Shown piece after piece: positions 10,407 to 20,386 of a stretch of DNA of 64,000 nt; position 1 is the stretch's first letter, and each line of letters begins with the position of its first letter. Position numbers and translations under genes: made by a program. Source of the stretch: Ramlibacter sp. PS4R-6 (GTDB taxonomy: Bacteria > Pseudomonadota > Gammaproteobacteria > Burkholderiales > Burkholderiaceae_C); assembly GCF_037572775.1 (NCBI RefSeq), contig NZ_JBBHKA010000001.1, positions 3,534,001-3,598,000 of the forward strand. The letters are read 5' to 3'. The notes beneath the pieces were generated by a model. That model saw nothing but the letters and a program-made list of their open reading frames with translations, made no database searches and had not been told where the DNA came from.

Positions 10407-10613
10407 ATGCTGCAGACCGCTTCCGCCCCGTTCCAGCTGTGCTTCCGCTCCCTGTTCAATGCGGGCAGGGGCTACGCGTTCCCGTGCGACCGGCAAGGCC
10501 GCGTCGACATGGACGCGCTGACCGACCGCGCCCGCGCCAACTACCTGTACGCGCGCGCCATGGTGGGCCGCGAGCTCTCGGTGCCCAGCGTGCAGTCGGA
10601 CACGCTGCACTAG
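10407..10613 (+). CDS. Small conserved protein of unknown function
   Basis: 68 residues (MLQTASAPFQLCFRSL at the N terminus), with a clear AGGAG ribosome site just before the ATG. There is no signal peptide, membrane segment or recognised motif; two cysteines (CF, FPCDRQG) and a central Asp-rich stretch are visible. The fragment LFNAGRGYAFPCD resembles small Burkholderiales hypothetical proteins, from memory rather than a search. It stops three bases from the convergent permease gene. Confidence 0.65.
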   Translation: MLQTASAPFQLCFRSLFNAGRGYAFPCDRQGRVDMDALTDRARANYLYARAMVGRELSVPSVQSDTLH

Positions 10614-10616
10614 CCG

Positions 10617-11825
10617 CTACTGCCCCAGCAGCTCCCCGACGGGCTTGAGATGGTCGACGCGGTCGCACACCGCTTTGACGATCATGAGAATGGGGATGCC
10701 CAGGAGCAGGCCCCACACGCCCCATAGCCAGCCCCATGCGAGCACGCCGATGAAGACGGCCACCGCGTTCATCCGGCTGGTGCGGCTGGTCCACCAGGGC
10801 ACCAGCAGGTAGCCGACGATGGTGTGGATGGTGGTCGACGCCGCGGCGATGTAGATGGCCTGGTCGAGGTCCCCGAACTGCATGAAGGCGACGATGGACG
10901 CGGCGGCCGTGATGACGATGGCGCCGATGTAGGGGATCAGGTTGAGCAGGCCGCCGAAGAAGCCCCACACGGCCGCGTGCTTCAGGCCCAGCGCCCAGAA
11001 CGACAGCGCCGTGGCCACGCCGACGATGATGCTGGAGACCAGCTGCACCAGCAGGTAGCGCTGGATTTGCTCGTTGATCTCGTCCAGCGCCTGCACGGTG
11101 ATCTTCTTCTGGCTCAATTGGGGTCCCGTGATCTTCACCAGCTTCCGCCGGAACGTGTCCCCCGAGATCAAGAGGAAGTAGGTGAGGAACGTCACGACGA
11201 CGACCTGCCCGACGAGGCTCGCGACACCGATGGTTCCCGTCCAGAGGTGTTCGCGCAGGTCGAAGCGCGGCTTTTCGACGACCACGCGTTGCACGCCACG
11301 CTGCGCCGGCGCTGCGGCCCCTCCCGCTTCGGCGGCCGCCTGCTCCAGTTGCGACGCGGCTTTCTGCACGGTCGTGAGGGTGTCCTTGCCGGCCGCCTGC
11401 TGGCGCAGCTTGTCGCGCAGCTTCGTGGCGGCCACGGGCAGCGACTCGATCATCGAGCTGACGTCGTCGCTGAACGACCACGCGCCCCCGCCCGCCGACG
11501 CCAGCAGGCCGAAGATCAGCACGGCGGCGGTGAGCGCGCGCGGGACGCGCCAGCGCTGGAGGCGATCGACGATCGGCGACAGCGCATAGCTCAGGAGGAA
11601 GGCGATCATCACCGGGATGAAAAAGGGCGCAGCCCATTTCAGCGTGGCGATGACCAGCAACGCCGCCAGCAGCATCAGCGACATGCTGCGCACGTGCACC
11701 GGCATGTGCAGCAGCACGTGCGACGGATCGTCGGGGTCGGCGGGCATCGGCGCCGGCGCCGGCGTGGCGTCCGGAGTCTCCAGCGCCTGTTGTGCTTGTT
11801 CGTCGGGCCTGTCCATGGCCCGCAT
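10617..11825 (-). CDS. AI-2E family (PerM/TqsA-like) permease
   Basis: 402 residues. A Pro-rich cytoplasmic N terminus is followed by about eight hydrophobic segments in the AI-2E_transport pattern: a pair near 50-90, one near 95-115, a large non-membrane loop (about 120-205) with coiled-coil character, then a cluster from about 215 onward containing GFFGGLLNLIPYIG, the family signature. Some members export autoinducer-2 and others ions or unknown solutes, so the substrate cannot be assigned. MDRPDEQ at 11816 is an alternative start. It lies 14 bases after the response-regulator gene and may share its transcript. Confidence 0.9.
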   Translation of the reverse strand: MRAMDRPDEQAQQALETPDATPAPAPMPADPDDPSHVLLHMPVHVRSMSLMLLAALLVIATLKWAAPFFIPVMIAFLLSYALSPIVDRLQRWRVPRALTAAVLIFGLLASAGGGAWSFSDDVSSMIESLPVAATKLRDKLRQQAAGKDTLTTVQKAASQLEQAAAEAGGAAAPAQRGVQRVVVEKPRFDLREHLWTGTIGVASLVGQVVVVTFLTYFLLISGDTFRRKLVKITGPQLSQKKITVQALDEINEQIQRYLLVQLVSSIIVGVATALSFWALGLKHAAVWGFFGGLLNLIPYIGAIVITAAASIVAFMQFGDLDQAIYIAAASTTIHTIVGYLLVPWWTSRTSRMNAVAVFIGVLAWGWLWGVWGLLLGIPILMIVKAVCDRVDHLKPVGELLGQ

Positions 11826-11839
11826 TGTGGGCGCGTTGT

Positions 11840-12562
11840 TCAGGCTGAGATGGCGTCCCGCACCGCGCTCAGCTGTCGGCGGGAGACTGCAAGCAGCTCA
11901 TCGATACCGTTCAGGCGCACGGCCCAGCCCTCGCCCTCCTCGGGGTCGTAGTGCTTCTCGAGGGCGCGGACGGCCTTGCGCGCCACCAGGGCATTGCGGT
12001 GGATGCGCAGGAAGTACGCGCTGTGCCGCTCTTCCAGGTCGGACAGCGATGCGTCCAGGATGTAGCTGCGCGCCGCGGTGCGCACCGTCACGTACTTCAG
12101 CTCGGCCTTGAAATAGAGCACCTCGGGCAGCGGCACGCGCTCGGTCCGGCCGCGGTCCTGGATGAGCAGGATCTCGGGGTCGGCATCGCCGGCCGCAAGG
12201 CGGCGCTTGCGAACCTTCTCCAGCGCCGACTGCAGCCGCTCGAGGCGCACGGGCTTGGTCAGGTAATCCACCGCCTCCACTTCGAACGCGGCCACCGCGT
12301 GCTGCGCGTGCGCGGTGACGAAGACGATCGCGGGTGTGCGACCCGCCGCCCGCAGGGCGCGCGCCAGCGCCACGCCGTCCATGCCCGGCATCTGCACGTC
12401 GAGGAACACCGCATCGAAGTCCCCATTCGCGATCAGCTCCATCGCCTGCGACGCGCCCGCGGCCTCGGCCGCCACGGCCACCGCCGGCGAGCCGCAGCTG
12501 GCGAGCAAGGTGCGAAGGCGCGAGCGCGCCAATGGCTCGTCGTCGACGATGAGCACCTGCAT
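11840..12562 (-). CDS. LytTR-type response regulator (AlgR-like)
   Basis: 240 residues. The receiver domain (1-115) has acidic D7-D8, phosphoacceptor D55 in FLDVQMPGMDG, T83 and K103 in LTKPVRL. The LytTR DNA-binding domain spans about 135-238 (VLYFKAELKYVTVRT, YFLRIHRNALV). This domain pair is found in AlgR and LytR. The cognate kinase gene is immediately upstream with two bases between them, and both are divergent from argH, as alginate-type regulator pairs often are. Target genes are not evident. Confidence 0.93.
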   Translation of the reverse strand: MQVLIVDDEPLARSRLRTLLASCGSPAVAVAAEAAGASQAMELIANGDFDAVFLDVQMPGMDGVALARALRAAGRTPAIVFVTAHAQHAVAAFEVEAVDYLTKPVRLERLQSALEKVRKRRLAAGDADPEILLIQDRGRTERVPLPEVLYFKAELKYVTVRTAARSYILDASLSDLEERHSAYFLRIHRNALVARKAVRALEKHYDPEEGEGWAVRLNGIDELLAVSRRQLSAVRDAISA

Positions 12563-12564
12563 GC

Positions 12565-13596
12565 TCACGCCGGCACCTCGATGCGCACCTGGTAGACGCC
12601 GTCCTGCAGCACGGCCTGGAACTGGCCTTGCACGTCGTGCAGCAGCGCCAGCCGCTCGCGCACGTTGGCCTGCGCCACGCCGTGCCCCGGCGCGCCCTGC
12701 CCCGCGGGCACGGTGTTCGTCACCTTGATCACCACGCGCGCGCCGCGCCGCTGCGTGCTGACCTTCACCTGCGCGCCCTCCTCGCTGGGTTCCACGCCAT
12801 GCTTCACGGCGTTCTCCACCAGCGGCTGCAGCACCAGGGGCGGCACGCGGGCGCCGCCGGCTTCGGCGTCGATCGACCACTCGACCCGCAGGCGGTCGCC
12901 GAAGCGCACCTGCTCGATGTCGAGGTAGCGACGCGCCAGCTCGATCTCGTCGGCCAGCGTGACCGACTCGCCGGGCTCGCGCAGCGCGTGGTGGAACAGG
13001 TCGGACAGGTCCTCGAGGATCGCTTCCGCCCGCGCCGGGTCATCCCGGACCAGCGCGATGGCGCTGTTCAGCGTGTTGAAGAGGAAGTGCGGGCGGATGC
13101 GCGCCTGCAGCTGCGACAGCTTCGCCGCCGCGTCCGCAGGCAGCCGGGCCTTGGCGCGCAGCACCAGGGCGGCGACCAGCGCGGCCGCGAGCAGCGCACC
13201 GGTGGCAGCCGAGGCGACCCACGGCGGGTTGGCGGCGAACCCGGTGGCGCTCACCAGGCCGCAGCCGAACAGCCCCACGACCGCACCCAGCGCGATCCCG
13301 AAGGCCTGCTGGGCGGCCGGCGGCAGGCTCTCCAGCGCGGTCTTCAGGACGCAGGCAATGACGAGCCAGGCGATGGTCGCCGGCAGGGCGGCGGCGCTCA
13401 GGGTCGCCAGGCGCAACAGCCAATCGGCCGGGGTCGCGGCGCCGAAAGTCGCGCCAACGGCCATCACCACCTCCACGAAGAGCACGGCGCGCAGCACCAC
13501 GCCCACATGGCAGGCATCGAAGACCAGGACACGCCGCGGCGCCACGGCGGGTGCCGTGCTTTCCTGGAAGGCCGATAGAATTTGCGAATCGTTCAT
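12565..13596 (-). CDS. LytS/AlgZ-type sensor histidine kinase
   Basis: 343 residues from MNDSQIL (a TTG two codons upstream is possible). Four to five hydrophobic segments lie in the first 150 residues, without an obvious periplasmic sensor domain. The His_kinase family module follows, with H170 in RIRPHFLFNTLN and the ATP-lid motifs LVENAVKHG and GHGVAQANVRERL. It pairs with the LytTR regulator downstream. AlgZ kinases lack some canonical motifs; here the phospho-acceptor context HFLFN is intact. It is divergent from argH across 47 bases. Confidence 0.92.
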   Translation of the reverse strand: MNDSQILSAFQESTAPAVAPRRVLVFDACHVGVVLRAVLFVEVVMAVGATFGAATPADWLLRLATLSAAALPATIAWLVIACVLKTALESLPPAAQQAFGIALGAVVGLFGCGLVSATGFAANPPWVASAATGALLAAALVAALVLRAKARLPADAAAKLSQLQARIRPHFLFNTLNSAIALVRDDPARAEAILEDLSDLFHHALREPGESVTLADEIELARRYLDIEQVRFGDRLRVEWSIDAEAGGARVPPLVLQPLVENAVKHGVEPSEEGAQVKVSTQRRGARVVIKVTNTVPAGQGAPGHGVAQANVRERLALLHDVQGQFQAVLQDGVYQVRIEVPA

Positions 13597-13643
13597 AGCC
13601 AAGCGGCTGCTTCCGGCCGATTATTGGTGATCCCCCGCTCCCC

Positions 13644-15035
<1,392 letters not shown>

Positions 15036-15102
15036 TTTCACGTTCACCGTTTGCGGACGGTGTCCGACAGCAGGGCGGCAGCGCCGCGCCCAGCATGGGC
15101 CC

Positions 15103-15336
15103 ATGAACCCCATCCTGACTTCCTGCACGGCCCTGGCGCTCGCGTTCGGCCTGGCCGGCTGCGCGGGGACCCCCGCGCCGCGCACCGCTGTCATGGGCGG
15201 GCCGCCCGCCTGCGACGTGAGCATCTCCGTGGGCTCCGATCGCGGCTGCGTCGTGCGCCACATGGCGCCGGTGCAGGAGGAGACGCTGCTCACCAACGGC
15301 CTGCGCGTGCAAGGCTCCTCGCCGATGACCCGTTGA
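15103..15336 (+). CDS. Small lipoprotein, function unknown
   Basis: 77 residues. The N terminus is a lipoprotein signal: MNPILTSCTALALAFGLAGC, with lipobox LAGC placing the acylated cysteine at residue 20. The mature part is about 57 residues with two further cysteines (PACDVS and RGCVVR), possibly disulfide-bonded. No domain is recognised. It lies 67 bases after argH and ends just before a 22-bp palindrome. Confidence 0.75.
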   Translation: MNPILTSCTALALAFGLAGCAGTPAPRTAVMGGPPACDVSISVGSDRGCVVRHMAPVQEETLLTNGLRVQGSSPMTR

Positions 15337-15339
15337 GGG

Positions 15340-15361
15340 AATTTCGCCGGTCGGCGAAATT
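15340..15361. promoter_or_regulatory. 22-bp palindrome upstream of lldD
   Basis: Two perfect 10-bp arms (AATTTCGCCG and its complement) flank a GT centre. It begins four bases after the lipoprotein stop and ends 58 bases before the lldD GTG. A -10-like TAGCAT at 15390-15395 puts the centre near -51 of the lldD promoter, a typical activator position. It could instead be a hairpin ending the lipoprotein transcript, but no T-tract follows. Confidence 0.5.
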
Positions 15362-15419
15362 TCGTCCCGCGGCCCCACGCGCGAGCCGCTAGCATCGGGT
15401 ACGAGAGAGGAGACAGCTC

Positions 15420-16568
15420 GTGCCCGTCATCACCAACATCGAGGACCTGCGGGTGCTCGCGCAAAAGCGCGTGCCGCGGATGTTCTACGACTACGCCGAT
15501 TCCGGCTCCTGGACCGAATCCACCTACCGCGCCAACCAAGCCGACTTCGACCGCATCCTGTTCCGCCAGCGCGTGGCGGTGAACATGGACAACCGCAGCA
15601 CGCGCACGAAGATGATCGGCCAGGACGTCGCCATGCCGGTGGCGATCGCGCCGACGGGCCTGACGGGCATGCAGCATGCCGACGGCGAGATCCTCGCGGC
15701 GAAGTCGGCCAAGAAGTTCGGCATCCCGTTCACGCTGTCCACCATGAGCATCTGCTCCATCGAGGACGTGGCCAAGGAGACGGGCGGGCACCCCTTCTGG
15801 TTCCAGCTCTACGTGATGCGCGACCGCGACTTCATCGAGCGCCTGATCGACCGCGCCAAGGCCGCGAACTGCTCGGCCCTGGTGCTCACGCTGGACCTGC
15901 AGATCCTCGGCCAGCGCCACAAGGACCTGAAGAACGGGCTGTCGGCGCCGCCCAAGCTCACCCTCCCCAACATCCTGAACATGATGACCAAGCCGCGCTG
16001 GTGCCTGGGCATGCTCGGCACGCAGCGCCGGCAGTTCGGCAACATCGTCGGGCACGTCAAGGGCGTGGACAACATGGGGTCGCTGTCGGAGTGGACGGCC
16101 AAGCAGTTCGACCCGCGCCTGTCATGGAACGACGTCGAATGGATCAAGAAGCGCTGGGGCGGCAAGCTGGTCCTCAAGGGCATCCAGGACGTGGAGGATG
16201 CGCGCCTCGCCGTGGGCACCGGCGCCGACGCGATCATCGTCTCCAACCACGGCGGCCGCCAGCTCGACGGCGCGCCCTCGTCCATCTCGGCGCTGCCGGA
16301 GATCGCCGCCGCCGTCGGCAAGGAGATCGAGGTGCACATGGACGGCGGCATCCGCTCCGGCCAGCACGTGCTCAAGGCACTGGCGCTCGGCGCCAAGGGA
16401 ACCTACATCGGCCGCGCGATGCTGTACGGCCTGGGGGCGATGGGCGAGGAAGGCGTGGACCACACGCTCAGGATCATCCAGCGCGAGCTGGAGCTGTCGA
16501 TGGCCTTCTGCGGGCGCACCGACATCAACACGGTCGATTCGTCGATCCTGCTGCCCGGCAGCTACTAA
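15420..16568 (+). CDS. lldD: FMN-dependent L-lactate dehydrogenase / alpha-hydroxy-acid oxidase
   Basis: 382 residues. The GTG start follows AGGAGA. It is a member of the FMN-dependent alpha-hydroxy-acid dehydrogenase family, which oxidises L-lactate or a related hydroxy acid to the keto acid. Visible are RVPRMFYDYADSGS at the N terminus, PTGLTGM, the active-site SNHGGRQLDG with base H277 and substrate arginine R280, and DGGIRSGQHVLKAL for phosphate binding. Length and ending fit LldD. A membrane-anchored dihaem cytochrome is encoded convergently next to it. It shares four bases with that gene. Glycolate or mandelate as substrate is not excluded. Confidence 0.9.
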   Translation: MPVITNIEDLRVLAQKRVPRMFYDYADSGSWTESTYRANQADFDRILFRQRVAVNMDNRSTRTKMIGQDVAMPVAIAPTGLTGMQHADGEILAAKSAKKFGIPFTLSTMSICSIEDVAKETGGHPFWFQLYVMRDRDFIERLIDRAKAANCSALVLTLDLQILGQRHKDLKNGLSAPPKLTLPNILNMMTKPRWCLGMLGTQRRQFGNIVGHVKGVDNMGSLSEWTAKQFDPRLSWNDVEWIKKRWGGKLVLKGIQDVEDARLAVGTGADAIIVSNHGGRQLDGAPSSISALPEIAAAVGKEIEVHMDGGIRSGQHVLKALALGAKGTYIGRAMLYGLGAMGEEGVDHTLRIIQRELELSMAFCGRTDINTVDSSILLPGSY

Positions 16569-17461
16569 CGCTTGCCGAAAGGCCGCGGCTCGACGGTGAG
16601 CAAGTAGGCGTGGAGCGCCTGCGCGTCGACGTCGTTCAGTTTGGCCAGCGACTCGAAAGGCATCACCGGGATCGCCGACCCGTCGGGGCGCTTGCCCGAG
16701 CGCAACATCGCGATGAACGCGGCCGAATCCTTGTAGCGCGCCTTCATCACGCTGCCTTCGCCCGGCGTGAGGTTGGCGGCGGCCGGCCAGTCGGGCGGGC
16801 CGCCGGGAATCTTGCCGCCGGACAGGTGCTCGCCGTGGCAGCCGATGCACATGTTGGCCACGTACGCGCCGTGCTTGACGTTCACGCCCGCCTCCACCGG
16901 CTGCGCCGGCGGCAGGTTGTGGTCGATCTTCGCGGCCGCGTCCTGGATCGCGCCGAAGCCGTACAGCACGCGCATCGGCGGCGGGAACTTCAGGATCGCC
17001 TCGCCGCCCTTCTGCGGCGGCAGCTTGCGCACGTACGCCACCAGCGCTGCGAGGTCCTGGTCGGTGAACCGGTTGTAGTCCTCGCTGGGCATGATCATCA
17101 GCGGCCGGCCGTTGGGCCTGACGCCGTGGCGGATGCTGCGCTCCCAGTCGGCCGGCTGGTAGGCCGCTGTCGCGCCGCCCGCGGTGATGTTCGGGCCCGC
17201 GATCTTCAGGTCGTCCTTCTCGACGAACACGCGCCCGCCGCCGTTGGCGCCATGGCAATCCACGCAGCCGCGCGACTCGAACAGGTACTTGCCGCGCGCC
17301 AGCGACTGCTGGTCCTCGACGTACGCAACGGCACGCGCGGGGACCGTGACGGTGCGGTCCATCTTGCTGGCTGCCATCTGCCAGCCGATGGCAGCTGCCG
17401 CCGCCACCAGCGCCACCAGCGCCACGAGGACGCCCAGCGTCCACTTCATCCAAGGCTTCAC
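16565..17461 (-). CDS. Membrane-anchored dihaem cytochrome c
   Basis: 298 residues. An N-terminal hydrophobic segment (7-28) is an uncleaved anchor or signal. Two CXXCH haem sites are present: C66-V-D-C69-H70 and C205-I-G-C208-H209, each in a class I cytochrome c domain, so the protein faces the periplasm. Candidate axial methionines are in LMIMPSEDYN and IPVMPFESL. It resembles the subunits that take electrons from periplasmic dehydrogenases. Its stop overlaps the lldD stop on the opposite strand (CTAA). Confidence 0.9.
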   Translation of the reverse strand: MKPWMKWTLGVLVALVALVAAAAAIGWQMAASKMDRTVTVPARAVAYVEDQQSLARGKYLFESRGCVDCHGANGGGRVFVEKDDLKIAGPNITAGGATAAYQPADWERSIRHGVRPNGRPLMIMPSEDYNRFTDQDLAALVAYVRKLPPQKGGEAILKFPPPMRVLYGFGAIQDAAAKIDHNLPPAQPVEAGVNVKHGAYVANMCIGCHGEHLSGGKIPGGPPDWPAAANLTPGEGSVMKARYKDSAAFIAMLRSGKRPDGSAIPVMPFESLAKLNDVDAQALHAYLLTVEPRPFGKR

Positions 17462-17569
17462 TCTTCTTCTCCTCGCTCTCCGATGGCACGATTCTCGCCA
17501 GATCGCGCAAAAATCCGTCAGGGAAGACGCGGTGGCGCGCTCGGGAATCGGGAACTAGGTCGCAAAATC

Positions 17570-18793
17570 GTGGCCGTGACGCCGCCGCTTCGACGCATCG
17601 CCCACCTCGACATGGATGCTTTCTTCGCGTCCGTCGAACTTCTGCGCTACCCGCAGCTCAAGGGCCTGCCCGTGGTGATCGGCGGCGGGCGCCGGCGCGT
17701 CGACGAGATCATCCGGGAGCAGTACGCGGGCCTGCCGCTGTCGGAAATCCCCGCCGCCGCCTTCCCGCTCCTGAAGGACTACGTGGGCCGCGGCGTGATC
17801 ACCACAGCCACCTATCCGGCTCGCCAGTTCGGCGTGGGCTCGGCGATGGGCATGATGAAGGCCGCCAAGCTGTGCCCGCAGGCCATCGTGCTGCCGGTGG
17901 ATTTCGACGAGGTGCGGCGCTACTCGCGCGCTTTCAAGGAGACGATCGCCGAGATCGCGCCGCTCATCGAGGATCGCGGCATCGACGAGGTCTACGTGGA
18001 CTTTACCGAAGTGCCCGGCGGCCAGCGCGAAGGCGGCCGCGTGCTGGCCCGCCTGATCCAGCGCGCGATCGTCGAGCGCACGGGCCTGACGTGCTCCATC
18101 GGGGTGGCGCCCAACAAGCTCATCGCCAAGATGGCGAGCGAGTTCAACAAGCCCAACGGCATCACCGTGCTCTACGAAGCCGACGTGCAGGCGAAGATCT
18201 GGCCTTTGCCGGTGCGCAAGATCAACGGCATCGGCCCCAAGTCGGAGGAGAAGCTGCTCAAGCTGCACCTGCACACGATCGGCGACATCGCGAAGGCCGA
18301 CCCCGAATGGCTGGTCGACAACTTCGGCAAGTCCTACGGCGCCTGGATGCACGAGGCCGCGTGGGGCCGCGACGACCGGCCGGTGGTCACCGAGAGCGAG
18401 CCCGTCTCCATGAGCCGCGAGACCACCTTCGACCGCGACCTGCATGCAGTGCGCGACAAGGCCGAACTCGGCGCGATCTTCACCGACCTGTGCCTGCAGG
18501 TGGCCGGCGACCTTCAGCGCAAGGGCTACGTCGGCAAGACCATCGGCATCAAGCTGCGCTACGACGACTTCCGCACCGCCACGCGCGACCAGACCATCGA
18601 GCACTTCACCGCCGACGGGGCGACGATCCGCAAGGTGGCGGGCCAGTGCCTCAAGCGCGTGGACCTGTCGCGCAAGCTGCGCCTGCTGGGCGTGCGGGTG
18701 GGGAAGCTGGCGCGCGCGGGGTCCGAAGCGGCCTATGCGCTGCCCCAGCCCACCGCGCACGCGGTGAACGAACAGACCCTGGACCTGTTCTGA
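17570..18793 (+). CDS. dinB: DNA polymerase IV (Y-family translesion polymerase)
   Basis: 407 residues from GTG at 17570; an ATG at 17483 would add 29 residues lacking conservation signs, so I prefer the GTG. Catalytic acids are D14 (HLDMDAFFAS) and D139-E140 (IDEVYVD). The helix-hairpin-helix INGIGPKSEEKL and little-finger domain follow. An unusual segment between GGGRRR and ITTATYPAR (about 45-85) inserts residues absent from E. coli DinB. The C-terminal QTLDLF is a beta-clamp-binding motif. The enzyme performs mutagenic bypass of DNA lesions. No LexA box was found upstream. Confidence 0.93.
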   Translation: MAVTPPLRRIAHLDMDAFFASVELLRYPQLKGLPVVIGGGRRRVDEIIREQYAGLPLSEIPAAAFPLLKDYVGRGVITTATYPARQFGVGSAMGMMKAAKLCPQAIVLPVDFDEVRRYSRAFKETIAEIAPLIEDRGIDEVYVDFTEVPGGQREGGRVLARLIQRAIVERTGLTCSIGVAPNKLIAKMASEFNKPNGITVLYEADVQAKIWPLPVRKINGIGPKSEEKLLKLHLHTIGDIAKADPEWLVDNFGKSYGAWMHEAAWGRDDRPVVTESEPVSMSRETTFDRDLHAVRDKAELGAIFTDLCLQVAGDLQRKGYVGKTIGIKLRYDDFRTATRDQTIEHFTADGATIRKVAGQCLKRVDLSRKLRLLGVRVGKLARAGSEAAYALPQPTAHAVNEQTLDLF

Positions 18794-18799
18794 CGGCGC

Positions 18800-19240
18800 T
18801 CAGGCCGCGACGATCTCTTCCTGGTGGTTGGCGATGTGCATCGCGTGCGCCAGCGTGTAGTCGTCTTTCGACAGTTCGCCATAAGCGAAGTGCGGCTTGA
18901 GCGGGGCCTTGTGCGCCTCGAAGCGCGCGATGGCCGCGCGCAGGCGCCGGGCCGCGGGTTTCCAGTCCGATCCGACATCCAGCGGCGGCGCGCCCGGGAT
19001 CGGTTCCGCAAGGCCATGGCTCATCTTGCCGCGGGCACGAAAGACGGTGAACGCGGCGCGCCCCGCGGTCATCTGGAACAGCGCGCCCTTGGGCTGCGGG
19101 TAGCCGTCCATGCTCATCTCGATGCTCTGCGCCAGGTGGTCCAGGACCGAAACGAGCGGCCATGCGCCCGTGGTGTGCACGGTACGGGCACGCTCCAGCG
19201 AATCGAGCCAGGCAACGGAATCCTTGAGAGTCAGGGCCAT
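18800..19240 (-). CDS. DUF1569 (DinB/YfiT-like four-helix) protein
   Basis: 146 residues. Helical, with histidines placed as in the DinB/YfiT metal-binding fold: SVLDHLAQSIE near residue 35 and HAMHIANHQEEI at the C terminus. Such proteins often bind Zn or Ni and act as small thiol-dependent transferases; no reaction can be named. There is no signal peptide. It is convergent with dinB polymerase by six bases; the shared name DinB is coincidental. Confidence 0.8.
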   Translation of the reverse strand: MALTLKDSVAWLDSLERARTVHTTGAWPLVSVLDHLAQSIEMSMDGYPQPKGALFQMTAGRAAFTVFRARGKMSHGLAEPIPGAPPLDVGSDWKPAARRLRAAIARFEAHKAPLKPHFAYGELSKDDYTLAHAMHIANHQEEIVAA

Positions 19241-19363
19241 GGCCCATGGTAGCGAAGCTCATCCGTGCAGGCGAGTCCTACCGAAGCAGCGCTGCGGCGC
19301 CTACAGGCGACGGACGAGCAAGGACGTTAACTAAAGCAGGCACAACCATCGAAGGAGCCTGCC

Positions 19364-20380
19364 ATGAAAGCTCATCTGAAAAACTACGTCACCGCCGCCT
19401 TCCTGCTGGCGCCGGCCGCCTTGACCTTCACCGCCCTGCCCTCGACGGCCGTCGCGCAGCAGGCGCTGGAAGTGCGCTCGCTCGAAGTGACGACCGACGG
19501 CGCCGTGGCCCCGGGCTCGCGCCTGCGCTTCCGCATGGAAGGCACACCGCGCGCCGAGGCCTCCGTGCGCGTGCGCGGCATCCGCGGCAACATCGCCCTG
19601 CGCGAAGTCGAGCGCGGCCTGTACGTGGGCCGCTACACCGTCACCAGCGCCGACCGCATCGAGCCCGGCGCACCGATCCGTGCCAGCCTGAGGAACGGCA
19701 ACCGCGTGGCCGTGGCCGAATACAACGTGCCCCACGACGTCCGCGGCGCCGTCGCGCAGGCGCCGGCGGCCGACGAGGTCCGCATCCTGCGCGTGAACAA
19801 CTGGCCGGCCGAGCGCATGGAACCCGGCGCGGTGCTGCGCTTCGCGGTGGAAGGCACGCCCGGTGCGCGCGTGTGGGTGGACCTGCCCGGCATCGAGCAG
19901 AACGTGCGCCTGGAGGAGGTGCGCCCCGGCTTCTATGAAGGCGGCTACACGCTCACGCGCAACGACCGCCTGAACCCGCGTGCCCCGGCGGTAGCGCACA
20001 TGCGCATCGGCGACCGTGCATCCACCATGAACATCGACCGGCCGCTGGTGCTGGCCGCCGCGCCCATCGAGGTTCCGATCGAGATCGTCTCGCACCCCAA
20101 CAACGGCACCATCGAAGGCGACGTGGCCAACGTGCGCGGCCGCACGGCGCCTTTCGCGCGCGTCGAGGTGCGCGTGACGGCTGTGCCGCCGCTGCTCGGC
20201 CAGTTCACGGGCGCGCAGCAAGTCTTCGCGCAGACCTTGCAGGCCGATGCGCGCGGATTCTTCGAATTCAGCTTCCGCTCGCCGTTGCCCGTGCCGGGCA
20301 CGAAATACGACGTGCACATGCTGGCGACGAAGGAAGACGTGCGGCGCGAGGCGAACGTCGTGCTGTACCAGCGCGGCTGA
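19364..20380 (+). CDS. Secreted protein with two tandem beta-domain repeats
   Basis: 338 residues with a Sec signal peptide (about 1-31, ending TAVAQQ) and an AAGGAG ribosome site. The mature protein contains two homologous units of about 90 residues: one starting LEVRSLEVTTDG (about 36-125) and one starting VRILRVNNWPA (about 138-228). Each holds GSRLRF/GAVLRF, EGTP, the G(I)xxNVxLxEVxxGxYxGxYT motif and a DR(I/L)xP segment. A third, different C-terminal domain (about 235-338) contains GRTAPFARVEVRVTA, reminiscent of Ig-like adhesive folds. A periplasmic or surface location is likely; function unknown. Confidence 0.8.
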   Translation: MKAHLKNYVTAAFLLAPAALTFTALPSTAVAQQALEVRSLEVTTDGAVAPGSRLRFRMEGTPRAEASVRVRGIRGNIALREVERGLYVGRYTVTSADRIEPGAPIRASLRNGNRVAVAEYNVPHDVRGAVAQAPAADEVRILRVNNWPAERMEPGAVLRFAVEGTPGARVWVDLPGIEQNVRLEEVRPGFYEGGYTLTRNDRLNPRAPAVAHMRIGDRASTMNIDRPLVLAAAPIEVPIEIVSHPNNGTIEGDVANVRGRTAPFARVEVRVTAVPPLLGQFTGAQQVFAQTLQADARGFFEFSFRSPLPVPGTKYDVHMLATKEDVRREANVVLYQRG

Positions 20381-20386
20381 CGCGCC

